A stretch of DNA of 64,000 nt from Achromobacter spanius (GCF_002812705.1 NZ_CP025030.1:1798001-1862000); one strand, 5' to 3'; positions 22,144 to 29,696 are shown, counted from the first letter of the stretch. The notes: generated by a model from the letters alone, not told the origin. Numbers and translations: made by a program.

Positions 22144-22758
22144 TTACGCCTCGACGGCGAGCTTCAATTGGCCGTTGCGGACGTATGACGAAATGCGCGC
22201 TGAGAAGTCGATAGGTATGCGCACAAAGTTCGGGTGAATTCTCCCGGCCGGCCGGCACATCTCGTCAGTAAGATCGACGAGCAGCTCTGTGCTCAGCTCG
22301 CCCAAGATAAATTCACGCCAGTGGTCCATTAGAGGCACTTCGGAGACCTGTTTAACCAGGTTCCATACGCGATCATCCGCCGCGTCGGCCTCCGATGTGT
22401 GGACGCAGTCTTGTAGAACCCAACCACTGCGCGTTGCCCGTGATGGCTTCAATAGGGATGGGTCATAGATCCAGCAGTGTAGAAGTCCGCCAAAAAGGGT
22501 CTGTTTCGGCAGTCTGCCAGTGTGCTTATCCAACCTTTTGACGTCGCCGATCGAAATGACGGTTTCCACTGAAGATGAAGCCGTAACCAGTGTCAATTGC
22601 CGTAGCCCGCCCTCCTGTGTACCGAGCTGCAGCGATGCGAAAAGTTGTTGTACGGAACCATCTCGGCCGTAGAAGGAAAGGAAGGCGAGATCGCCATTGG
22701 GAAACCGGACGCAAGCGTCCACGAACAAGTCTTGCAGTTCGCGAATGCGGAAAATCAT
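22144..22758 (-). CDS. ICE backbone protein of unknown function
   Basis: A 204-residue soluble protein with no transmembrane segment or signal peptide and no motif I recognise. The N-terminal half is beta-rich (DLAFLSFYGRDGSVQQLFAS) and the middle is rich in Trp and Cys (LLHCWIYDPSLLKPSRATRSG). The start at 22758 has AGGAG eight bases upstream, behind a GCCGG/CCGGC hairpin. It lies 72 bases before the helicase gene on the same strand, so the two are probably co-expressed. Confidence 0.7.
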   Translation of the reverse strand: MIFRIRELQDLFVDACVRFPNGDLAFLSFYGRDGSVQQLFASLQLGTQEGGLRQLTLVTASSSVETVISIGDVKRLDKHTGRLPKQTLFGGLLHCWIYDPSLLKPSRATRSGWVLQDCVHTSEADAADDRVWNLVKQVSEVPLMDHWREFILGELSTELLVDLTDEMCRPAGRIHPNFVRIPIDFSARISSYVRNGQLKLAVEA

Positions 22759-22803
22759 AGAAGCGCTCCTGTAAACATAAGCCGGTCGCGCCGGCCAGAA
22801 GAA

Positions 22804-23235
22804 CTAGACCGCTGTAAGGTGCGGCAGCAGGTCGCGGATGTGTTGAATGGATCGAGCGGAAAGGCGTACCTCGAACAACCGATCAAGGTCTACGATTTGC
22901 TCCTCCAGCGACGGGGCTGCGTCGCACACAATGCGGCAGAAGTCCAAGAGGCTTCGCGCACGAGTTTGTAGTTCCAGCTCGTGGACGGTGGCGTCAGGAA
23001 GCGGAAACGGCGCGCCGTCCAACTGCTCAACGTACCGTTCCATAGCTTCGCCATCGTCGTGGAAGTCGTCGTGGAGGAGCTTGTGGGAACTGCGTGTCTC
23101 CCATAGAGAACCGGAGTTGAACGCCGATTCCGCCAATTGGAGGGCAGTACCAACGTTCGATGCTTCCACGCCGATCTTGATGCTATGTATATGAGGAATT
23201 TCGAAAGTGACGATGAATTTGGAAAGCGTTGTCAT
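22804..23235 (-). CDS. ICE backbone protein of unknown function
   Basis: A 143-residue acidic cytoplasmic protein. The N-terminus (KFIVTFEIPHIHSIKIGVEAS) looks like a small beta sheet followed by a helix (GTALQLAESAF). The C-terminal half is helical with SLEEQIVDLDRLF. No known family was recognised. Its start follows one of the three repeated leader RNAs, and it lies in the same run as the helicase and methyltransferase genes. Confidence 0.65.
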   Translation of the reverse strand: MTTLSKFIVTFEIPHIHSIKIGVEASNVGTALQLAESAFNSGSLWETRSSHKLLHDDFHDDGEAMERYVEQLDGAPFPLPDATVHELELQTRARSLLDFCRIVCDAAPSLEEQIVDLDRLFEVRLSARSIQHIRDLLPHLTAV

Positions 23236-23261
23236 TGGGCGAATCCAAGCGACAGCGGGAG

Positions 23262-23348
23262 CCCCCTGCGGGGTTACCCGCAGGGGTTAGAAGGACACTC
23301 CAGGTCAGAGAGACCACGGTCAGGGCGTAAACCCATGGAGCCAAACCG
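23262..23348 (-). ncRNA. Leader RNA, DUF3577-motif-like, copy 3 (diverged)
   Basis: On the minus strand this shares with the copies at 28139 and 26834 the blocks CGGTTTGGCTCCA, a middle GACC..GGTCT pairing, and GGAGTGTC. It is followed by a different strong hairpin, CCCCTGCGG with CCGCAGGGG (23262-23286). It sits 27 bases upstream of the gene at 23235. Conserved blocks with changing stem sequence argue for a structured RNA. The upstream stretch 23349-23496 has further hairpins (for example CCCTCGC/GCGAGGG near 23440-23457) and no gene. Confidence 0.65.
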
Positions 23349-23496
23349 AAAGGATGCCGGTTACGCCGGCGGCGGCCCGAGAACGTCGGGCTACGTAAAA
23401 CGCTGTCATAAGCGCACCGAATATGCGTTTATGGCAGCACCCTCGCCAAGGCGAGGGGCTGGACAGACGTGGCGCTTGCCACAGTCATCAAGTCAT

Positions 23497-24600
23497 TCAA
23501 CGGATATTGACGAGCTGGCCCAAATCCGGACCCGGTGTGAAGTTGATTCCAACGATCGTGGGAACGAACTTGTCGCGCATCACTATCGTGGTTCGCACAT
23601 CGCCGTTACTGGCCTCCTCAAGCTGCACCTCTTGGTCCTTGACCTTGATGGTGTCGCCGCGGATCAATAGCTTTGTGCCGTCGTCTCCTTCAACAACACC
23701 GCTTATCTGGCCGGCCGCCAGCGCGAGCGCCAAATGCCAGTCAGAGAGGTTGCATAGAGGTCGCCTGTGTGCGACTTGGCCAGTATTGAAGATACGGCCA
23801 AACTGCGGCCACAAGGTCGCAGTTTCAACACGTTGAAGCTCGTCGTGCAGCTGCTCTGGGTCGATCTTCGTGGAGAAAAAAGCAAGCTCGCCAGCAACGT
23901 TTGGGATCAGGTAGGGCGCAGTTCTCCATTCCTTGGGAAGCTCTGGCGGCAGCTCGCCCTGACCAATCGTGCTGAGCCGCTTAACCACTTCCGGATCTGG
24001 TGCCTCAGAACGCCTTTTGACTCCTAGCACGACAAGCTGGCGAAATTCCTGCTCTGGCGCAAGGAAGGCTTGTATGCCCTCGAAGTTACGGGAGATCATC
24101 GTCGCGAACTGCTTGTCCATGACGTAGTGCGGGACTATCAAGACCAGCACACCGCCAAACGCTAGCGCCGGAACGGAGGCCTGATAGAAGACTTTCTCTA
24201 GGCGGTCATAATGCCTATCACCGGTGTGGCCCTTGTCGGCCACCACGGCGCCGTAGGGAGGATTCAGAAACAGAAGTCCCATCGATCGAGCAGATACGAA
24301 TGCGTCGTGTATATCCGCGTGCAGTGCGGTGCGCAAAAGATTCTTCGCGTGCCAGGCACGACCCTTGTCGAATTCGACGCCATACGTCTCCGTAGTTGGC
24401 GACCCATGAAGCGTGTCTACAGTCGACGCAATCCAGTGAAGTGCTGCGCCTTCACCGCAGCAGGGGTCATATAGTCTGGCGCCGGCATCGGGCTCCAAAA
24501 GTTCAAGTGCTGATGAAACCCGCGTAAGTGTTTCTTCGTCCGTTGGGAAATAGCCGTTTCGAACGAAGTTCTGAGCTAGCCTGGGGAAGATAAGTGCCAT
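23497..24600 (-). CDS. DUF6094 family DNA methyltransferase-like protein
   Basis: A 367-residue Rossmann-fold methyltransferase. The S-adenosylmethionine motif I is LYDPCCGEGAALHW (residues 43-56) and the catalytic motif IV is NPPY (113-116), as in N6-adenine or N4-cytosine DNA methyltransferases. No target recognition domain of a classical restriction system and no nuclease partner are apparent. DUF6094 genes are typical of ICE backbones and lie close to the SNF2-type helicase, as here. It may modify the element's own DNA. Activity and target are unknown. The ribosome site is weak, but a GGCCGGCA/TGCCGGCC hairpin lies in the leader. Confidence 0.85.
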   Translation of the reverse strand: MALIFPRLAQNFVRNGYFPTDEETLTRVSSALELLEPDAGARLYDPCCGEGAALHWIASTVDTLHGSPTTETYGVEFDKGRAWHAKNLLRTALHADIHDAFVSARSMGLLFLNPPYGAVVADKGHTGDRHYDRLEKVFYQASVPALAFGGVLVLIVPHYVMDKQFATMISRNFEGIQAFLAPEQEFRQLVVLGVKRRSEAPDPEVVKRLSTIGQGELPPELPKEWRTAPYLIPNVAGELAFFSTKIDPEQLHDELQRVETATLWPQFGRIFNTGQVAHRRPLCNLSDWHLALALAAGQISGVVEGDDGTKLLIRGDTIKVKDQEVQLEEASNGDVRTTIVMRDKFVPTIVGINFTPGPDLGQLVNIR

Positions 24601-24669
24601 AGTGAGCTACTAGGAAGAGTTGATAGGGCAGGCCGGCAGATGCCGGCCCAGGATGTAGGGCAAAAGTTC

Positions 24670-25290
24670 CTACTTGGAATGCCACATTTGAGAGGCCGCA
24701 CGGAAGCTGTAGTCGAGCCGCTTACCGAGCCAGTCCCGCTGAGACCGAAATAGCGCGCGGTCGACAGAAGGATCAAGCTTCACTGGCTGACGGGCTCTGA
24801 TTAGCTCGCTGAGCTCTGCGCCGAAGATTTCCTGCAGCTCGCTGTCTTCAATATCGCCAATCGAGGCCACGGGCTCGTCGGGTGCGATCGCTTCAATAGT
24901 GGCCGGCGCTGGCAGAGATACAGACACCGGCGCAGGCATGGTGTCTGCTTCTGATTGAGCCGTGACAGGCGGGGACGTACGTTCCTCGTCGGCTGGATCA
25001 GGCTCGCTAGCTTGAGTCGGCATTTCGGCGTTGTCTGGTTCATCGCTTTCAAGCATGACTTCGGCCAGCGCAGCCCGTATCTCAATCGTGATCTTTCCGT
25101 ACCACGTGTAGGAGTGCGGATAGATTTTTGAGATCAAGAATTCACCTGGATAGGTGCCGGATTGGAACTGCTCCAGGATCTTGTCTTTGATCTTGAACTC
25201 ACCGATCGCTGTTTGCAGCTCGCCGACGTTGAAGTCGCCATTGCCGCCTCGAATCGTCTTGACCTCCAGCGTGCCGGAAATCTTAATCAT
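24670..25290 (-). CDS. DUF3275 family ICE protein
   Basis: A 206-residue protein. The N-terminal domain (KISGTLEVKTIRGGNGDFNV, then GEFKIKDKILEQFQSGTYPGEF) is the DUF3275 signature found in PFGI-1/clc-type ICEs. The middle is a low-complexity Pro/Ala/acidic linker (about 95-145), followed by a conserved helical C-terminus ending in FRAASQMWHSK. Function is unknown; a DNA maintenance role is often assumed from its company. The start at 25290 has GGAG six bases upstream, behind two leader hairpins. Confidence 0.85.
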   Translation of the reverse strand: MIKISGTLEVKTIRGGNGDFNVGELQTAIGEFKIKDKILEQFQSGTYPGEFLISKIYPHSYTWYGKITIEIRAALAEVMLESDEPDNAEMPTQASEPDPADEERTSPPVTAQSEADTMPAPVSVSLPAPATIEAIAPDEPVASIGDIEDSELQEIFGAELSELIRARQPVKLDPSVDRALFRSQRDWLGKRLDYSFRAASQMWHSK

Positions 25291-25299
25291 GGTGTTGCT

Positions 25300-25375
25300 C
25301 CAGAAATAAAAGCGGCCCCCGGAGGGGCCAAGATGAAAGTGAGGGGCTGCGGGCTAAAAGCCCGCACGGGGGATT
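25300..25375 (-). promoter_or_regulatory. Leader hairpins before the DUF3275 gene
   Basis: Two hairpins can be read on the minus strand: GCGGGC with GCCCGC about 25350-25365, and GGCCCC with GGGGCC about 25310-25328. A T-rich stretch and GGAG follow just before the ATG. The layout repeats that of other ICE leaders here. Confidence 0.5.
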
Positions 25376-25442
25376 GAAAACTATGCGTCAGGATCTAAGA
25401 GGTTCGAAGGTCCTGGTGCGGCTGGGTGAATTGCTGTTCACT

Positions 25443-25706
25443 TTACGAAGAAGCTGGATGATCAAGATGTCGTTCAAGCTTCGCCCTAATTTCCTTTGCT
25501 ACGCCCCGCCATGAATGCGCGTGAAACAGCGGATTCTCGGGCCACTCTTCGAGCGCTTCGTCGCTGAGCTGTGACACGGTTGTTGCGTGCTTGAGCAAGG
25601 CGTCGACGACGAACATCTGGGCAAGCGGTCCGAAAGAGGAATACTCCATCAGGTCCGCGACGCATTCGACATTCGTCATTCGTTCGCTGGGGGAAGGGTG
25701 GGTCAT
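25443..25706 (-). CDS. Small ICE protein of unknown function
   Basis: About 87 residues from the ATG at 25706, preferred because GAAGG lies seven bases upstream and the longer frame from 25769 has no such site. It is soluble and helical, with MEYSSFGPLAQMFVVDALLKH and a His-rich end (FHAHSW). No family was recognised. The first 21 codons of the longer frame overlap a GGGCCTC/GAAGGCC hairpin, which fits a leader rather than coding sequence. It is followed by the DUF3275 gene. Confidence 0.62.
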   Translation of the reverse strand: MTHPSPSERMTNVECVADLMEYSSFGPLAQMFVVDALLKHATTVSQLSDEALEEWPENPLFHAHSWRGVAKEIRAKLERHLDHPASS

Positions 25707-25772
25707 AACAAGGCCTTCAAGAATATGAGGCCCCCGATCGGGAAGCCCCGATGGGTGAGAGAACGACAAGCC

Positions 25773-26114
25773 CTACTTAGAGCTTTCAGTGAAGGAGCCG
25801 TCCGCCTGGTGCGTGCCGACACGGTTTCCGACGTTGTTGAGACTGTCGTGCAACGTCTCGATGAACATGCTTTCCGGCACGACTATCCCAAAGTTATTGA
25901 GGACGGTGCGGTAATAATCGAGATTTTTGCCGAAGGCATTCGATTCGAGAAGATTAGAGTAGAGATAGAAATCCGCCTCATCTGCCTGGGTGGCATCAAG
26001 AAGCTCGACCGGCCTGAGAATGACCATGAAAAAGTAGCTCAATTGGCGGTCCCAACCGAGATTCACGGTAATGGGGTGATCTTTGTGAACGGTGTCAAAG
26101 TAATGGTTGCTCAT
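25773..26114 (-). CDS. Small ICE protein of unknown function
   Basis: A 113-residue acidic soluble protein without recognised motifs (SNHYFDTVHKDHPITVNLGW, then LYSNLLESNAFGKNLDYY). Its start has GAGG at good spacing, after a CCCACG/CGTGGG leader hairpin. The context, between the glycine-zipper gene and the small gene at 25706 on one strand, suggests an ICE backbone gene. Confidence 0.65.
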   Translation of the reverse strand: MSNHYFDTVHKDHPITVNLGWDRQLSYFFMVILRPVELLDATQADEADFYLYSNLLESNAFGKNLDYYRTVLNNFGIVVPESMFIETLHDSLNNVGNRVGTHQADGSFTESSK

Positions 26115-26204
26115 TGCAGACCTCGAAAGAGAACCCTATCGCCCCACGGGCGTGGGCCCGGATTGGGAAGAGGCAGGGCGCCGAGTGGACGCCGCTGCCT
26201 GGGT

Positions 26205-26813
26205 TTAAATCGGGACGACGCGTGTCGCGCCGGCACCGCTCAGAACATTTACCCGTTGACCGGGCTTTAACGGAACGTCCGCCTCTTGCGCGACCGCCTG
26301 CATCTGGCCGCTATCGAGCCTCACTACGACTTCGATACCTGCGGCTTGAGATGCCTTGCGCTCGACGGAATTACCTGCAATTCCGCCAATCAAAGCGCCC
26401 AGGGCCGCTGCGACATAGGACCCCTTATGGTTTCCAATGAAGCTGCCTGCCAAGCTACCGAGTGTGGAGCCCGCAGCCATGCCTGCACCAGAGTTGTAGC
26501 TGGCCTGTATGGTGATAGGTCGTGCCGAAAGGACCGTCCCCGATTGGACCTGCTGCACCTGCTGGGCTTGCTGGTAGCTGTACACGCCACCTGATGCGCT
26601 TTGGTTCGCACATCCGGCGAGTAGGCCGGCCACCACTACCGTAGTAACGACGGCCGTGCGGCGTGTTTTTTTCGAGCTGATCACTATGCTGTCCACGCGA
26701 GCGCGGGCAGCAACAGTGAGCCTTGAGCCGAGCGCAAATGCGCCCCAGATAAGCGAGCCAACGCAAATGCCAAAAGCGATGGAAAGGGCTGCAACGCTGA
26801 GGGTTGAACTCAT
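26205..26813 (-). CDS. Glycine-zipper 2TM outer-membrane-type protein (SlyB/PcpY-like)
   Basis: About 202 residues from the ATG at 26813, chosen for its GGAG six bases upstream; codons before it lie inside the leader RNA. An N-terminal transmembrane segment (SVAALSIAFGICVGSLIWGA) is followed by a second hydrophobic stretch that ends in a lipobox-like LLAGC. A glycine-zipper region (GSTLGSLAGSFIGNHKG, then ALGALIGGIAGN) of the SlyB type follows, with a beta-rich C-terminus (VVRLDSGQMQAVAQ). These proteins normally sit in the outer membrane as lipoproteins. The double hydrophobic start is unusual; initiation near the second stretch or a fusion of two segments is possible. Confidence 0.75.
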   Translation of the reverse strand: MSSTLSVAALSIAFGICVGSLIWGAFALGSRLTVAARARVDSIVISSKKTRRTAVVTTVVVAGLLAGCANQSASGGVYSYQQAQQVQQVQSGTVLSARPITIQASYNSGAGMAAGSTLGSLAGSFIGNHKGSYVAAALGALIGGIAGNSVERKASQAAGIEVVVRLDSGQMQAVAQEADVPLKPGQRVNVLSGAGATRVVPI

Positions 26814-26833
26814 GTCGGTTCTCCAAAATGAAA

Positions 26834-26939
26834 ATGGGGAACCGCCGCCCCAGTCGGGGAGGAAAGTTCCCCGACGGGCTGAAAAAGACACTCCTGGTCG
26901 CTAGACCTGCGGTCACCGAATGGTGGAGCCAAACCGCGC
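26834..26939 (-). ncRNA. Leader RNA, DUF3577-motif-like, copy 2
   Basis: Read on the minus strand, this is almost identical over 106 bases to the leader of the DUF3577 gene at 28139-28244, with one clear change in the middle. It contains GGTTTGGCTCC, pairing GGTC/GACC segments, GGAGTGTC and the hairpin GGGGAAC...GTTCCCC, and ends about 20 bases before the ATG of the glycine-zipper gene. The two copies face each other as an inverted repeat around a 1.2-kb segment. Confidence 0.7.
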
Positions 26940-27111
26940 ACTGCAAAGGATGTCAGATGAGCTCTGACGGGCGTACTGGGCGGAATCCTACACACAACAT
27001 GCACGGTTTGGCAAGAGCGCTACAGAGCTTTTTAGCTCCCGCGGAGCGTTCTATCATGTGCCCGTTGTGCTGCGCGGTGGCCCGCAATCTGGGCGCAACA
27101 TAGGATAGAAA

Positions 27112-27717
27112 TTGAACCTCGAACTGTCATCCCCGAAACGCATGAAGCAAAAGGCTTCAGCGGCAGTCTTCCTTGTCGCAGCTATCGGTATATCTGGTTG
27201 CGCTGGGAAAGTCCAAGGTCTCCAAGTAGCGCCCGATGGCTTAGACTTTGACTACACGGTAGACACTGGCGCGGCGCTTGGGGTTGTACGTGCGTTCGGG
27301 GATCAGGGCAAGACAGTTGTGGTGCTTGATAGGCCGTTGCCAGCCGATATCCGGTCGGTACCCATCTATCTGCAAGGAGGCGTACAGGGGTCGGCAGATG
27401 TGCAGGGGAACTACATTATTCTGGCGGGAAAGCCCGATCGGTTTACCGTGCTGCTGCCAGCAGGGAAGGTCGACATCGTCCGATCTACTGCGCCTGCACA
27501 GCCGCCGCGGGAATCCGGTGGCGAGTTAGAGGATAGCCCTCAAGCGGAGGCAGCAACGCATCCGGACGATGGGGAGGAAATCGAATCCAACCTCGACTGG
27601 GGCGCGGTCGATGGCCAGCGTGCCGGTGCCGCTACATATCACGGGGGGCAGGTGCCCGCGAGGCCAGCCGGCCCTAGCGATGGACGGCAAGGCCCCCTAC
27701 CCACAAGCATTGAATAA
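27112..27717 (+). CDS. ICE lipoprotein of unknown function
   Basis: A 201-residue protein. A TTG start at 27112 is favoured by AGGA six bases upstream; an ATG at 27142 would also give a proper signal. The signal peptide ends in a lipobox (IGISGC). The mature part has a compact beta-rich domain (VVLDRPLPADIRSVPIYLQG, then YIILAGKPDRFTVLLPAGKV), like the small adaptor domains of VirB9/TrbG-type or pilus-associated lipoproteins. A disordered acidic, Pro/Gly-rich C-terminus follows. It may be an accessory part of the secretion channel or pilus, but it lies away from them and no family is certain. Confidence 0.65.
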   Translation: MNLELSSPKRMKQKASAAVFLVAAIGISGCAGKVQGLQVAPDGLDFDYTVDTGAALGVVRAFGDQGKTVVVLDRPLPADIRSVPIYLQGGVQGSADVQGNYIILAGKPDRFTVLLPAGKVDIVRSTAPAQPPRESGGELEDSPQAEAATHPDDGEEIESNLDWGAVDGQRAGAATYHGGQVPARPAGPSDGRQGPLPTSIE

Positions 27718-27735
27718 CTTGAAAAGGAATTTGCG

Positions 27736-28011
27736 ATGAACATTCTCTCTCCCTGGATCAATAAACTGGCAGTGGGTTCGAAAGCAATGCACGCGCGCCT
27801 TGGTGACGTGACAGTGCTTGCCGTGTGCGGTGAGGAGCGGGAAGATCGAGAGGTTGAGTCAGTGTTCCTGGACGCGGACGGCAACACGCTAATGGTTATC
27901 GAAGTTGTATCCGCAGCAGAGCTGAGCGAGATAGACCCTTGCCGGGACCTGGCGCCCCGTCGCACTGCGACCGCGACGATATTGCCATTCAAGGCCGCAA
28001 GTCCACAGTAA
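27736..28011 (+). CDS. Small ICE protein of unknown function
   Basis: A 91-residue soluble protein with no recognised domain. Acidic segments (CGEEREDREVESVFLDADGN) alternate with beta-like ones. It has an AAGGA ribosome site (AAAAGGAATTTGCG before the ATG) and follows the lipoprotein gene after 18 bases, so the two form one small operon. A stem-loop terminator follows about 95 bases downstream. Confidence 0.6.
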   Translation: MNILSPWINKLAVGSKAMHARLGDVTVLAVCGEEREDREVESVFLDADGNTLMVIEVVSAAELSEIDPCRDLAPRRTATATILPFKAASPQ

Positions 28012-28104
28012 AGGACTCGTGGGGGTCTGGAATTTCCCCACTGCGGTGCGCAAATCTCGTTGATTTCTCGGCCTCGCAAACGTAAGATATCGGCTAGAAA
28101 GCGC

Positions 28105-28130
28105 TCCGACTGCTTATGTCGGAATCTTTT
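28105..28130 (+). terminator. Probable terminator of the lipoprotein operon
   Basis: A stem TCCGAC (28105-28110) with GTCGGA (28118-28123) is followed by ATCTTTT. It lies between the small gene ending at 28011 and the leader RNA starting at 28139, so it would insulate the DUF3577 unit. Confidence 0.6.
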
Positions 28131-28138
28131 GTAGCAAA

Positions 28139-28244
28139 GCGGTTTGGCTCCACCATTCGGTGACCGCAGGTCTAGCGACCAGGAGTGTCTTTTTCAGCCC
28201 ATCGGGGAACTTTCCTCCCCGACTGGGGCGGCGGTTCCCCTTTT
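28139..28244 (+). ncRNA. DUF3577 leader RNA motif, copy 1
   Basis: This 106-base leader ends 16 bases before the DUF3577 gene. Visible parts are GGTTTGGCTCC, GGTGACC with GGTCT and GACC pairing options, the GGAGTGTC block with a T run, and a final hairpin GGGGAAC/GTTCCCC that contains a smaller GGGGA/TCCCC pairing. It is followed by TTTTCTTT and the ribosome site AGGAG. A conserved RNA motif upstream of DUF3577 genes in conjugative elements has been described from comparative genomics. That this is the same motif is an inference from gene context. Confidence 0.7.
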
Positions 28245-28260
28245 CTTTAGGAGATCCGTC

Positions 28261-28722
28261 ATGGCTCAAGCAAACACCCCCAAGTACTTCGACGCCCACC
28301 TTCGTGGCCTCGGCTATGTCCGTCGCGTCCGCGAAGTTAAGCCCAAGAAAGGCGCGCCATTCCTGTCGTGCAGTATCAGCATCTTTCACGGTGAAGCGCA
28401 GGAAGGCAATGCGGATTCACTCACCTGGCTGAATTGCGACGTCAAGATTGTCGGCAAAGAGGCCATCAAGGTCATGACCGAAAAGCTTCAAGAAGCTGCG
28501 AACGACTCCAGCCGAAAGGTCTTGGCGTCCGTGACCATCGGCGATCCGTACATCGATACCTATAAGATCACGACCGGCACTCGTGCAGGTCAAACAGGAG
28601 TAGTCCTTAAGGGCCGCTTGCTGAAGATCCACATGGCGAAAGTCGATGGCGTGTTGGTCTATCAGTACGTTGAACCCGAAGCTTCGGCTGAAGGTGTTCG
28701 AACTGGCACGGACGGCAACTAA
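28261..28722 (+). CDS. DUF3577 / STY4534-family ICE replication-type protein
   Basis: A 153-residue soluble protein of the DUF3577 family, found in clc, PAPI-1 and SPI-7 type ICEs and annotated there as a replication-associated protein. The typical opening YFDAHLRGLGYVRRVREV is followed by FLSCSISIFHGE and a beta-rich core, an arrangement like a small single-strand-DNA-binding (OB) fold. That fold is inferred. The ATG has AGGAG eight bases upstream. It is the only gene of its transcription unit, between a leader RNA and a tight terminator. Confidence 0.87.
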   Translation: MAQANTPKYFDAHLRGLGYVRRVREVKPKKGAPFLSCSISIFHGEAQEGNADSLTWLNCDVKIVGKEAIKVMTEKLQEAANDSSRKVLASVTIGDPYIDTYKITTGTRAGQTGVVLKGRLLKIHMAKVDGVLVYQYVEPEASAEGVRTGTDGN

Positions 28723-28738
28723 GTCCAAGCCAAACCCC

Positions 28739-28764
28739 AAAACTCCACTTACGTGGAGTTTTCT
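28739..28764 (+). terminator. Rho-independent terminator of the DUF3577 gene
   Basis: A 10-bp stem, AAAACTCCAC (28739-28748) with GTGGAGTTTT (28753-28762), has a TTAC loop and ends in TTTTCTT. It begins 17 bases after the DUF3577 stop. The A/T symmetry allows action in both directions. Confidence 0.88.
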
Positions 28765-29014
28765 TCAATGGACGCCGCCAGCGCCTATTGAAGAGAACTT
28801 CGCAGGTTGTTCAGTGCGCGCCGCACTCAAAATGGCGCATCCCGAGTATCTGGTTAGGCTGCTGAACAGGCCAGATGAAAAAAGCAGTGTCCTTCACCCT
28901 CATTCGATTCGGCGAATTGGCGTTCCTCGATCGAGACTGAGCTACCCGTCGCGGCCCTGAACCGGCCGCGGCTTTCTCTACGATTCTCCGCTCTGCTAAG
29001 GCAGGGCACTTATA
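28765..29014. other. Non-coding stretch between convergent operons
   Basis: No gene was recognised. A perfect hairpin, GCGGCC (28951-28956) with GGCCGC (28964-28969), followed by GGCTTTCTC, may be a reserve terminator for plus-strand transcripts. Confidence 0.45.
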
Positions 29015-29081
29015 GCCCGAGTAGGCTTGCCAGAGGCGATCACGTCGCTTCTGGCAAGCCTACAATTGAGCTTACTCGGGC
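29015..29081. repeat. Large nested inverted repeat
   Basis: Outer arms GCCCGAGTA (29015-29023) and TACTCGGGC (29073-29081) enclose inner arms of about 16 bases: GGCTTGCCAGA plus GCGA, paired with TCGC plus TCTGGCAAGCC. The apical loop is about five bases. The 3' side carries an extra unpaired ACAATTGAGCT. It lies between the convergent DUF3577 and pil operons. It could be a bidirectional terminator, a recombination site or part of a transfer origin; the sequence alone does not decide. Confidence 0.75.
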
Positions 29082-29154
29082 GCCAACCCCCACCCTACAT
29101 CCCAGGCCTGCAGCGGCCCATAACGTCTGCAACCTTAGCGCAAGAGCGCATCAA

Positions 29155-29187
29155 CCCCCGCACGGCACTGCCTGGCGGGGGTTTTTT
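29155..29187 (+). terminator. Rho-independent terminator, plus strand
   Basis: The stem CCCCCGC (29155-29161) with GCGGGGG (29175-29181) is followed by TTTTTT. It stops plus-strand transcription from entering the minus-strand pil operon, whose last gene ends 16 bases further on. Together with the terminator at 28739 it makes a double barrier. Confidence 0.88.
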
Positions 29188-29202
29188 GTTGGAGACGTGC
29201 GG

Positions 29203-29655
29203 TCAGAGGACGTACACCACCGCACCTTCCGGGATAGCACCAGGCAGCACAGCTACTGCCGCCCCTGCCGATGGCGAGTAGAGGTGGCCGCTTCGGGCTA
29301 TGCCCACCAGGTAGGGCAGCCCCGTCTCCTCTTCTGGGAACATCAGATACAGGTCGGGCTGGGCATCGCCGGGAACGAAGAAGACATATGCCCTGCCGGC
29401 GTCGATGTGATTGGCAGTCCCGGCCTGCGGCTTGAACCAGGTCGGTAGATCAAGCGAGCTGTTGGGCGCAGGCCCGGAAAAGGCGGGGTTTACACGGGAA
29501 AACTGCGCGACTGCATTCGCATAGATCCGCAAGCTTCCGCCCGCGGAGCTCGCCTCCTGGTGAAGCAGCACATCGACCATGGTTTGGTCGGAACTTGACG
29601 CCCAAGCCGCTAAGAGCGTCAGCAGGGCGAATAGGGGAAGCATAAGCAGGCCCAT
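29203..29655 (-). CDS. pilM: Type IVb pilus protein PilM
   Basis: A 150-residue protein with an N-terminal transmembrane anchor (LLMLPLFALLTLLAAWA), then a periplasmic domain of the plasmid R64/PAPI-1 PilM family (YANAVAQFSRVNPAFSG, then a Val-rich end GAIPEGAVVYVL). It is unrelated to the actin-like PilM of type IVa pili. It is the last gene of the pilus cluster, as in the PAPI-1 pil2 locus. Its role is assumed to be in pilus assembly; its precise function is not known for the family. Confidence 0.85.
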   Translation of the reverse strand: MGLLMLPLFALLTLLAAWASSSDQTMVDVLLHQEASSAGGSLRIYANAVAQFSRVNPAFSGPAPNSSLDLPTWFKPQAGTANHIDAGRAYVFFVPGDAQPDLYLMFPEEETGLPYLVGIARSGHLYSPSAGAAVAVLPGAIPEGAVVYVL

Positions 29656-29696
29656 AGAGTCGGCGTCCTGTTAGAAAGCTAGCGCGACAGAGGCGA

